Assembly: GCA_964387485.1 (NCBI GenBank)
Contig: CAYLWV010000009.1
Span: 1 to 36,188 of the forward strand
Length of the DNA stretch: 36,188 nt
Direction: 5' to 3'
Source of the DNA: Fluviibacter sp964387485
GTDB lineage: Bacteria; Pseudomonadota; Gammaproteobacteria; Burkholderiales; Rhodocyclaceae
This document shows, piece by piece, positions 7,505 through 15,088 of the stretch. The position numbers and the translations under genes are program-made. Under the pieces are notes generated by a model that made no database searches, was not told where the DNA came from, and was given only the letters and a program-made list of their open reading frames with translations. Position 1 is the stretch's first letter; each line of letters begins with the position of its first letter.

Positions 7505-8698
7505 ATGTCTGATTCGAAAAAACAAGCGGGTTTTGCCACCCGGGCTATTCATCATGCCTACGATCCTTATGCGGGTCATGGTTCGCTGAATCCGCCGCTG
7601 TATTTAAGTTCAACCTATACCTTTCCGACGATTGCCGATGGCGCAGCCCGCTTTGCGGGCGAGCAGGCAGGCTATGTGTACTCTCGGGTTGGTAACCCGA
7701 CAACCGCACTGCTGGAAGAGCGCATCGCTAATCTGGAAGGCGGTGAAGCGGCACTCGTGACCGCATCAGGGCAGGGGGCAACGACCTCGTTACTCTGGAC
7801 CTTGTTGCAACCCGGCGATGAGGTGATTGCCGATCAGACACTGTATGGCTGTACGTATGCGTTTTTCCACAAAGGCCTGGAAAAGTACGGTGTCCGTATT
7901 CGTCATGTGGATTTGTCTGACCCGAAAAATCTTGAACGTGCACTGACACCAGCGACGCGAGTGGTGTTTTTTGAATCGCCAGCAAACCCGAATATGCGTC
8001 TTGTGGATATTGCGGCGGTGGCGGCGATTGCCCGCGAGCACAAGATCTGGAGCGTGATTGATAACACGTATTGCACGCCTTATCTGCAGCGTCCGTTGGC
8101 ATTAGGTGCCGACTTTGTGATTCATTCGGCAACCAAGTATCTGGGTGGGCACGGCGATCTGCTGGCGGGTGCGATTGTCGGGCCTAAAGTCATGCTTGAT
8201 GAGGTCCGTGCTGTGGGGATCAAGGATCTGACAGGAGCCGTGCTGTCGTCTCAGGATGCCTTTCTGGTGCTGCGTGGGCTCAAGACGCTGGCTTTACGCA
8301 TGGAACGTCATTCCGCATCGGCCCAACGGTTGGCCGAATATCTGGAGGCGCACCCGAAGGTGGCCATTGTGCGCTATCCGGGATTGAAATCCTTTGCGCA
8401 GTTCGATCTGGCGCAGCGTCAGATGCGTCTGCCCGGTGGCATGATTGCCTTTGAACTGAAAGCGGGCATCGAGGCGGGTATCCGCTTCATGGATCAGCTG
8501 CAGCTCTTTACCCGGGCGGTCAGCTTGGGGGATGCGGAGAGTCTGGCACAGCATCCGGCCAGTATGACGCATGCGGTGTATACCCCGGAAGAACGGGCCG
8601 AACATCAGATCAGTGATGGTTTGATCCGTCTGTCCGTTGGCCTGGAGGATGTGGAGGATCTACTGGCGGACCTGGATCAGGCGCTAGAGCAGGCCTGA
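7505..8698 (+). CDS. megL: Methionine gamma-lyase (PLP-dependent)
   Basis: Cleaves L-methionine to methanethiol, ammonia and 2-oxobutyrate; such enzymes also act on homocysteine and cysteine analogues. With the start at ATG 7505 (MSDSKKQAGF) the protein has 397 residues. As I recall the Pseudomonas putida enzyme (398 residues), its key positions fall at the same numbers here: Tyr59 and Arg61 (YSRVGNPT), Tyr114 and Cys116 (TLYGCTYAF), the PLP lysine 211 (SATKYLGGH), and Lys240-Asp241. Cys116 is the residue that separates methionine gamma-lyases from cystathionine lyases and synthases. An in-frame GTG at 7499 is an alternative start, but the numbering and a GAG eight bases before 7505 favour the ATG. 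The neighbours are a persulfide dioxygenase and a sulfite-type exporter. Confidence 0.88.
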   Translation: MSDSKKQAGFATRAIHHAYDPYAGHGSLNPPLYLSSTYTFPTIADGAARFAGEQAGYVYSRVGNPTTALLEERIANLEGGEAALVTASGQGATTSLLWTLLQPGDEVIADQTLYGCTYAFFHKGLEKYGVRIRHVDLSDPKNLERALTPATRVVFFESPANPNMRLVDIAAVAAIAREHKIWSVIDNTYCTPYLQRPLALGADFVIHSATKYLGGHGDLLAGAIVGPKVMLDEVRAVGIKDLTGAVLSSQDAFLVLRGLKTLALRMERHSASAQRLAEYLEAHPKVAIVRYPGLKSFAQFDLAQRQMRLPGGMIAFELKAGIEAGIRFMDQLQLFTRAVSLGDAESLAQHPASMTHAVYTPEERAEHQISDGLIRLSVGLEDVEDLLADLDQALEQA

Positions 8699-8718
8699 TC
8701 CGTGATGCGTCTTGCTGC

Positions 8719-9588
8719 TCAAAGCGCGTTGACCGGTATCTTCAGGTAAACCGAGCCATTGTCTTCGGCCGGTGGAAAATGACCGGCACGGATGTTGACC
8801 TGGACGGCCGGTAGAATCAGGACAGGCATCGCTAGGCTGGCATCGCGTGCTGTGCGCATCGCCACATAGGCGTCTTCATCGATGCCGTCGTGGACGTGAA
8901 TGTTTTTAGCACGCTCTTCGGCGACCGTGGTTTCAAAACACACATCGCGACCCGCTGGCGGATAGTCGTGGCACATGAACAGCCGCGTATCGTCAGGCAT
9001 GCTCAGGAGTTTTTTGATCGAATGGTAGAGCTGACGTGCGTCGCCACCGGGGAAATCGCAACGTGCCGTGCCCACATCCGGCATGGCAATGGTGTCACCC
9101 ACGAAGACCGCATCGCCGATCTTGTAAGCGGTACAGGCGGGGGTATGTCCTGGCAGAAAAACGACTTCGCCCATCAGGTCGCCAATACGAAAGGTCTCGC
9201 CATCTGTGAACAACGTGTCGAACTGGCTGCCATCGACCGCAAATGCTGACTCCAGATTAAATACCCCTTTGAAAACCTGCTGTACGGTCCGGATATGCTC
9301 ACCAATGGCGATTCGGCCACCCAGCTTCTGCTGTAGGTAAGGCGCTGCGGTCAGATGGTCGGCATGGGCATGTGTCTCAAGAATCCAGGCGACTTGCAGT
9401 TGTTGTGTTTGAACGAAATCCACCATCTCATCGGCTGAACGTGTCGACGTGCGACCCGATTTCGGATCGTAGTCGAGTACCGAATCGATAATCGCGCAGA
9501 TTGATCCCGGTTTCTCGTACACTACGTAGCTGACGGTCCAGGTATCTTTGTCAAAAAATGCTTTCACGGTGGGGTGCGTGGCGGGCAT
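8719..9588 (-). CDS. Metallo-beta-lactamase fold persulfide dioxygenase-like protein (Blh/ETHE1 type)
   Basis: Probably oxidises glutathione persulfide to sulfite using a mononuclear iron, part of hydrogen sulfide detoxification. The 289-residue sequence has the metal motif ETHAHADHLTAAPYLQ (His73, His75, Asp77, His78), then FLPGHTPACTAY with the next His, VFVGDTIAMPDVGTARCDFPGG with the bridging-type Asp, and the late MCHDYPP His. The TARCDFPGGDA segment is typical of the Blh/persulfide dioxygenase branch rather than glyoxalase II. It is divergent from the TauE/SafE gene and shares a 126-bp control region with a palindrome over its own -10. Glyoxalase II-like activity is the main alternative. 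Confidence 0.88.
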   Translation of the reverse strand: MPATHPTVKAFFDKDTWTVSYVVYEKPGSICAIIDSVLDYDPKSGRTSTRSADEMVDFVQTQQLQVAWILETHAHADHLTAAPYLQQKLGGRIAIGEHIRTVQQVFKGVFNLESAFAVDGSQFDTLFTDGETFRIGDLMGEVVFLPGHTPACTAYKIGDAVFVGDTIAMPDVGTARCDFPGGDARQLYHSIKKLLSMPDDTRLFMCHDYPPAGRDVCFETTVAEERAKNIHVHDGIDEDAYVAMRTARDASLAMPVLILPAVQVNIRAGHFPPAEDNGSVYLKIPVNAL

Positions 9589-9605
9589 GGATATTCTCGT
9601 GTTCT

Positions 9606-9647
9606 ATAAGATATATTTAGTGTATATGATATGGGGTGGGTTGTCAG
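9606..9647 (-). promoter_or_regulatory. Promoter of the persulfide dioxygenase gene with AT-rich palindromic operator over the -10
   Basis: On the minus strand CTGACA (9642-9647), a 17-bp spacer and TACACT (9619-9624) form a good promoter. An AT-rich inverted repeat, ATATA-N7-TATAT (9611-9627), extended by ATA/TAT with two mismatches to 9606-9632, lies across the -10. ArsR-family sulfide/persulfide sensors such as BigR repress similar genes by binding AT-rich palindromes at the promoter. No regulator gene is in the window, so operator identity is an inference. Confidence 0.4.
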
Positions 9648-9714
9648 GTTTGGCAGCGTAGTACAGCGCTGATCTGATTAAATAGTGAGCATAGTGCATT
9701 AAAGGCGATATAAC

Positions 9715-10530
9715 GTGGACCTCATGCAGTGGATTCCGGTGGTGCTCGGGTTGGCCGTAGGCTTTCTGTTGGCGCTGACCGGGGCGGGCGGGGCAATTCT
9801 GTCTGTGCCGTTACTGGTATTTGGCGTGGGGCTGTCGCTGGCGGAGGCCGGCCCGGTTGCGCTGCTGGCGGTGTGTTTGTCGTCTGCTGTCGGTGCCGGA
9901 CTCGGACTAAAGGCGGGGCTTCTGCGCTATAAGGCGGCCATGGTGATGTCAGCCATGGGCCTGTTGCTCTCCCCGCTGGGGATCTGGTTGGCGACACAGG
10001 TACCGAACCGGCCGTTATCGGCCGTTTTTGCTCTGGTGTTGTTTTATGTGGCGGCGACACTATTTCTCAAGGCACAGCGAGAATTGGCAGGAACGGCCAC
10101 CGATGACGCCGAAGGACCACCCTGCATGCTGCATGAAACCCGGGGCAAACTGATCTGGACACTCCCCTGTTTCCGCGCCATGCTCATGGCCGGCGGTCTG
10201 GCCGGTTTTCTATCCGGTTTACTGGGCGTTGGCGGTGGCTTTGTCATTGTGCCGGCTCTTAAACGCGTCACTAATTTACCGGCCAAAGCGATTGTTGCGA
10301 CCTCCCTGGGGGTGATCACCCTGGTGTCACTGGGCGGCGTGGTGACTGCCACGATGGTGGGCCGCATGGATTGGCTGGTCGGCATTCCGTTTGCATTGGG
10401 TGCACTGGCGGGCATGCTGGTCGGTCGTCAGGTGGCGCATCATCTGAGTGGGCCCCGTTTGCAGCAGTCTTTTGCGGTGTTTGCCGGATTCGTGGCCGCG
10501 GTGATGCTGGCCAAAGCGCTGGTCATTTAA
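9715..10530 (+). CDS. TauE/SafE family sulfite/anion exporter-like membrane protein
   Basis: Predicted inner-membrane exporter of sulfite or organosulfonates. The 271-residue sequence has two homologous halves of hydrophobic helices, each with the family's glycine-rich motif: GFLLALTGAGGAILSVPLL near the N-terminus and GFLSGLLGVGGGFVIVPAL at about residues 163-181. About eight membrane segments are visible. The start is a GTG at 9715, eight bases after AAGGCG; an in-frame ATG at 9724 is possible. Adjacency to a persulfide dioxygenase, which makes sulfite, supports a sulfite substrate. Its 3' end overlaps the convergent prenyltransferase gene by 4 bp, leaving no room for a terminator. Confidence 0.88.
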   Translation: MDLMQWIPVVLGLAVGFLLALTGAGGAILSVPLLVFGVGLSLAEAGPVALLAVCLSSAVGAGLGLKAGLLRYKAAMVMSAMGLLLSPLGIWLATQVPNRPLSAVFALVLFYVAATLFLKAQRELAGTATDDAEGPPCMLHETRGKLIWTLPCFRAMLMAGGLAGFLSGLLGVGGGFVIVPALKRVTNLPAKAIVATSLGVITLVSLGGVVTATMVGRMDWLVGIPFALGALAGMLVGRQVAHHLSGPRLQQSFAVFAGFVAAVMLAKALVI

Positions 10531-11426
10531 GTCAGCAGAAGGACGACACACAGTGCCAGGCCGAATAACAGCGTACTGCTGATGGTCAGTGGAATCAGGC
10601 GGTTGAGGATTGCTCTATCGGTTGGCGCTGCCCGCAGTTGGTGAAAGGTATACGCCGCAGGTAACACAATCAGCCATAAGATGAGCGCGGTCTTCGGCAA
10701 GTAGCCGGTAATGACACCGGTGCTGATCGATAGTACTGCCAGAAGGTAAAGCAGGGCACTGCCAAAAGCGGCAAAGTCCGGGCCGAATCTGACGATGAGC
10801 GTACGCTTTCCGGCGATGGCATCTGCCACGCGGTCCGGAATCTGGTTGATAAAGAGGACGTTTGCCACCAGCAGGGCGTAAGCCGTGCCGGCAATGAGCG
10901 GTGCGAGTGCGAGCGTGCCACGCTGGACGTAATCACTGCCCATGACGACCATCAACCAGGCCGCCGTGATCGTGACTTCGCCCAGTCCGCGACTTTGTAG
11001 CTTGAATGGGCGGGCGGAGTAGGCCCAACCCGCCAATAGTCCGATCAGACCGATCAACCATAAGCCCGGACCACTCACTAAGACCAGAGCGATGCCGGCA
11101 GGGATCACGGTCACCAACAGGGCATAGCCGAGCCAGGCGGTCTGTGTTTCAGAGAGCTGACCGTCCTGAATGAAACGGCTGCCACCCGTGAAGGGCGCGA
11201 TCCGTTCGGTATTGGCCGCATCGCAGCCACTCAGGGCATCATAGTAGTCGTTGATCACATTGGCGCCGGCATGGGCCAACAGGGCAAAGAGCAGGGTTGC
11301 GACGGCCAACAGGGGTGATCGGAAAGCCCCGTCAGTGGCGGCTGTACAAAGCCCCAGCATGACACCCGCCAGTGTGACGGAAAGAAAGGCAGGTCGTGTC
11401 GCCGCGAGAAGCGTGGCGATAGGCAT
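10527..11426 (-). CDS. UbiA-family prenyltransferase (MenA-like)
   Basis: Integral membrane enzyme that would attach a polyprenyl chain to an aromatic acceptor, as in quinone synthesis. The 299 residues contain about eight to nine hydrophobic helices. The first Asp-rich motif is in NVINDYYDALSGCDAANTER (about 57-76) and the second is NQIPDRVADAIAGKRTL (about 193-209). The NDYYD and GGSRFIQDGQL segments resemble 1,4-dihydroxy-2-naphthoate prenyltransferase (MenA) more than UbiA or CyoE. It starts 18 bp after the PII-like gene at the end of the metal efflux operon, an unexpected place for a quinone gene. Exact substrate is unknown. Confidence 0.8.
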   Translation of the reverse strand: MPIATLLAATRPAFLSVTLAGVMLGLCTAATDGAFRSPLLAVATLLFALLAHAGANVINDYYDALSGCDAANTERIAPFTGGSRFIQDGQLSETQTAWLGYALLVTVIPAGIALVLVSGPGLWLIGLIGLLAGWAYSARPFKLQSRGLGEVTITAAWLMVVMGSDYVQRGTLALAPLIAGTAYALLVANVLFINQIPDRVADAIAGKRTLIVRFGPDFAAFGSALLYLLAVLSISTGVITGYLPKTALILWLIVLPAAYTFHQLRAAPTDRAILNRLIPLTISSTLLFGLALCVVLLLT

Positions 11427-11444
11427 GGTCTTATAACGAATCGT

Positions 11445-11798
11445 TTAAAGCCGACGTGGGTCCGGCGGGCTACCGATGGTTGTTTTGTGGACAAAGATGG
11501 CACGGGAAATCTCCGTGACCCAGACAATACCATCGCCCAGCTGGCCCGTTTGTGCTACCTCGGTGATGCATTCCACGATACGGTCAGCGATCTCGTCCGG
11601 ACAGACGATTTCGATGCGGACCTTTCGGGTGAAGTCTGTCAGCTCATCCTTGATGGAAACCGGCGGGCCGTGGCGTGAAGGCGCCGAGCAACCTTCTGCC
11701 TGGGAGATGGTCATCCCCGGAAAGTCCGGCATGCTGAGCAGGGATTTGCGTAGCTGCGGCAACTTGTTCGGACGGATGATGGCTTTGATTTCTTTCAT
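11445..11798 (-). CDS. PII-like protein associated with metal efflux (PII-NG type)
   Basis: Small cytoplasmic signalling-type protein with the PII ferredoxin-like fold. The ATG at 11798 gives 117 residues starting MKEIKAIIRPNKLPQLRKSL, the standard PII opening. The T-loop region (GCSAPSRHGPP...) lacks the uridylylated tyrosine context of GlnB/GlnK. The later VRIEIVCPDEIADRIVECITEVAQTGQLGDGIVWVTEI block (about 62-100) is the conserved PII B-loop region; GDGIVWV matches GDGKIFV. A PII subgroup encoded beside heavy-metal RND pumps has been described (PII-NG) and fits here, 17 bp after the RND gene. It is probably regulatory, but its ligand is unknown. Confidence 0.85.
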   Translation of the reverse strand: MKEIKAIIRPNKLPQLRKSLLSMPDFPGMTISQAEGCSAPSRHGPPVSIKDELTDFTRKVRIEIVCPDEIADRIVECITEVAQTGQLGDGIVWVTEISRAIFVHKTTIGSPPDPRRL

Positions 11799-11815
11799 GA
11801 TGCACAACAGCCTTC

Positions 11816-14800
11816 TCAGGCTTCCACAGACTTTTCTTCGAAGTAAGGATACAGCACTGGCAGGACTAATAGGGTGAGCGCTGTCGAAGAAAGCAGTCCG
11901 GAAATTACCACCACGGCGAGTGGGCGCGTGACTTCAGAGCCCGGGCCGCTGGAGAACAGCATGGGGATCAGTGCCAGTAGCGCCACACTGGCAGTCATCA
12001 TGACCGGCCGGAAGCGATGCTCGCAGCCTTCGAAGACGGCTTCACGTGTCGACCAGCCTTCATCACGCAGTTGTCGAATAAAGGACACCAGCACCACGCC
12101 GTTCAGAACGGCAATACCCCAGAGGTTGATGAAGCCTACTGCCGCCGGCACGGAAAGATACTCCCCCGAAAGCAGGAGGCCGAAAATGCCGCCGATGGAT
12201 GCAAAGGGCAGCACCAGAATAATCAGCGTTGCCATACGCAACGAATTGAACAAAATGAAGAGCAGGAAAAAGATGGCCGCGATGGTGATCGGAATAATGA
12301 TCATCAATCGTGCCATAGCGCGTTGCATGTTCTCGAATTGGCCGCCCCAGTCCAGGGTGTAACCCTGAGGAATGGTGACTTGTTGGTCGATCCGTTTCTG
12401 AGCCTCACTGACAAAGCCACCGAGGTCGCGATCCTGCACATTGACGCCAACAACCAGACGGCGTTTACCGGCTTCACGAGAAATCTGGGAGGGGCCATCA
12501 ACCAGTTCGACTTTGGCAATATCCTTGAGTGGAATCAGGGCACCGCCGGGCGCTTTGAGGATGATATTTTCAAATGCCTCAGGTGTCTCACGGTAAACCT
12601 TGGGGTAGCGCAACACTAGCGGGAAGCGACGCTCTCCTTCGTAGATCTGAGTGGCTTCACGACCGCCGTTGGCAATTTCAATGACGTTATTCACGTCTTC
12701 TACATTCAGTCCGTAGCGGGCAATCGCATCACGGTCAATGCTCAGTGTCAGATAGTTCTGCCCCGTCACCTGTTCGATACGTAAGTCGGTGGCGCCATCC
12801 ATACTCGCCAGTACCCGACCGATCTGGCTACCCAGTTTACGGAGCTCCTGGATGTCATCCCCGAAAATCTTGACGGCCACTTGCGAGCGGACGCCAGAGA
12901 CCATTTCATCAACGCGTGCAGCGATCGGCTGCGATATGGCGGTTTCTACACCGGGGAGTGCTTTCAGGGCATCGCGGACTTTGTCTTCAATCTCGGTTTG
13001 CGATAGTTTTCGCTGGCCAGTGGGTTTGAGCGACACAATCGGATCGGATTCGTTCGGTTGCCCCGGATCGGCCGGGGACTCACCTCGACCCAGCCGCGAA
13101 ACGGCAGATTTAACACCCGGGATGGCCGCAATGCGTTTCATGGCCTCGAATTCCATCTTGACGGATTCTTCGAGCGAGATATTCGCCTGGCGGACAATCA
13201 CTGGCGTAATCGCGCCTTCCTTCATGATCGGAATAAACGATTTGCCGAGGAAGGGAAAGACCAGAAAGCTCAGCAGCAGGGTAACGCCGGCGTAGAAGAT
13301 GACCCGCTGCGGGTTGGCGATGGCCCAGCGCAAGGCTTGCAGATAAGGCGCTTTGATCTTTGCCACAAAGGGTGTGTCATGATCGGCGCCGCCCTTGAGA
13401 ATATAGGAGCAGAGAACCGGTGACANNNNNNNNNNNNNNNNNNNNNNNNNNNNNNNNNNNNNNNNNNNNNNNNNNNNNNNNNNNNNNNNNNNNNNNNNNN
13501 NNNNNNNNNNNNNNNNNNNNNNNNNGGTGTGTCATGATCGGCGCCGCCCTTGAGAATATAGGAGCAGAGAACCGGTGACAGTGTGAAGGACAGAATCAGC
13601 GAGAGCGCCAGTGCAATGGCGATGGTCAGCGCCAGGGGGGCAAACATTTTGCCTTCCATGCCTTCCAGCGAGAGGAGAGGCATGAACACCAGAATGATGA
13701 TGCCGACGCCAAACAGTACGGGCTTGCCCACTTCCGTTGCGGCATCCAGAATAATACGGAGCCGCGAGACGCCTTCGTCGGCCCGCTGACCGAGACGGGC
13801 AAAGGTGTTTTCAACGACGACCACAGAGCCATCGACCATAATCCCGATAGCGATGGCCAGGCCACCGAGCGACATCAGATTGGCGGACAGGCCATAATGG
13901 TTCATGACCATAAAGGTCAACAGAGGGGTCAGTAACAGCGTCGCCGTAACGATAATCGACGAGCGGGCATCGCCGAGGTACACGTAGAGAACGATAATGA
14001 CCAGCAGTACGCCCTCGAGCAGCACTTTAGCCACATTGGAAAGTGCCGCATCGACCAGGTCGGTACGATCATAGAACGGCACGATCTGCAGGCCTTCCGG
14101 CAGCAGGTGACGTTTGTTGATGTCGCTGACCTTGGCTTTGATGGCACCGACAACGCGACGGGCATTTTCGCCGCGTTGCATCTGGATGATGCCGGCTACG
14201 GATTCGGTCACACCATCCTTGACCACGGCGCCTTGACGCGTTTCCGTGCCCATACGAACCGAGGCCACATTGCGTACGAAGACCGGGGTACCGTTCACTT
14301 CTTTCAGCACGATGTTGCCGATATCGTCCAGGTCGCGGATCAAGCCAACCCCCCGAATCAGATAGCGTTCTTCATAGACCGGCATCTGGCCGCCACCGGT
14401 ATTGGCATTGTTGCGGGCCAGGGCGTTGTAGACATCCTGCACCGTGAGGTTGTAATGATGCAGGCGCTCCGGGTTTGCCGAGACCTGGTATTCGCGGGCA
14501 TAGCCGCCCATGGTGTTGATTTCTGCCACGCCCGGCACGCTGCGCAGCATCGGTCGCACAATCCAGTCCTGCACGATGCGGCGCTCGGTCAGCTCTTCCA
14601 CCGAGAGGGCACGTTTGCTATCTGCCGGATGCTCGATGGTGTACTGGTAGACCTCACCCAGCCCGGTGGATACTGGCCCCAGGACCGGCGTCACGCCCGG
14701 CGGCATGCGCCCCATGACTTCGATGAGCCGTTCCAGCACCATCTGCCGGGCGAAGTAGATGTCGGTGCTGTCCGTAAATACCAGGGTAATGATGGCAATG

Positions 14801-15066
14801 CCATTACGGTTGAGCGACCGCATGTCGGTCAGACCGGGTAGGCCGGTCATGGCGATCTCGATCGGCACCGTGACAAAGCGCTCAACTTCCTCGGGCGATT
14901 TTCCCGGTACTTCGGCAGCAATCTGAACCTGAACGTTCGTCACATCCGGGAACGCATCGACCGACAGCCGGTTGATAGCGAAGAGGCCGGTGAAGAAGAG
15001 GGCGACAGCCAGGACCACAACGACAACGCGTTGGGCCAGCGCAGCACGGACGATAGGCTGGATCAT
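11816..15066 (-). CDS. Heavy-metal efflux RND transporter, CzcA/CusA family (interrupted by an assembly gap)
   Basis: Inner-membrane proton-driven pump of a tripartite metal-efflux system. The N-terminal half (15066 to 13526) and C-terminal half (13425 to 11816) are in different frames because of 100 Ns flanked by an identical 55-bp sequence. Removing 155 bp joins them in frame into one 1031-residue protein, the normal size. It begins MIQPIVRAALAQRVVVVVLA and has RND features: DAFPDVTNVQV near residue 37, SPEEVERFVT, and TM4 with GLAIAIGIMVDGSVVVVEN (402-420) holding the proton-relay Asp412. Twelve membrane helices in the usual two blocks are evident. The TM4 motif AIG-x3-DG differs from DFG-x3-DG of CzcA and from the VDAA of CusA, so the metal is unresolved. 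It is third in the efflux operon. Confidence 0.93.
13426..13525. other. 100-N assembly gap inside the RND gene, with identical 55-bp ends
   Basis: The 55 bases before the gap (13371-13425) and after it (13526-13580) are identical, starting GGTGTGTCATGATCGG and ending AACCGGTGACA. Collapsing one copy plus the Ns (155 bp) restores a continuous reading frame through ADHDTPFVAKIK. The gap is best read as two contigs overlapping by one assembler k-mer, not as missing sequence or a biological repeat. Confidence 0.92.
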
Positions 15067-15088
15067 GGGATGATTCGGTGACTGGTCA

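Noticed and set aside
12017..12619. Plus-strand open frame of 200 codons inside the RND gene
   Set aside because: Antisense to the RND coding sequence, low-complexity and basic, with no ribosome site or homology pattern.
13371..13580. 55-bp direct repeat as a biological repeat or target-site duplication
   Set aside because: The copies flank an N run and the same length recurs at the other gap; collapsing them restores the gene, so assembly overlap explains them.
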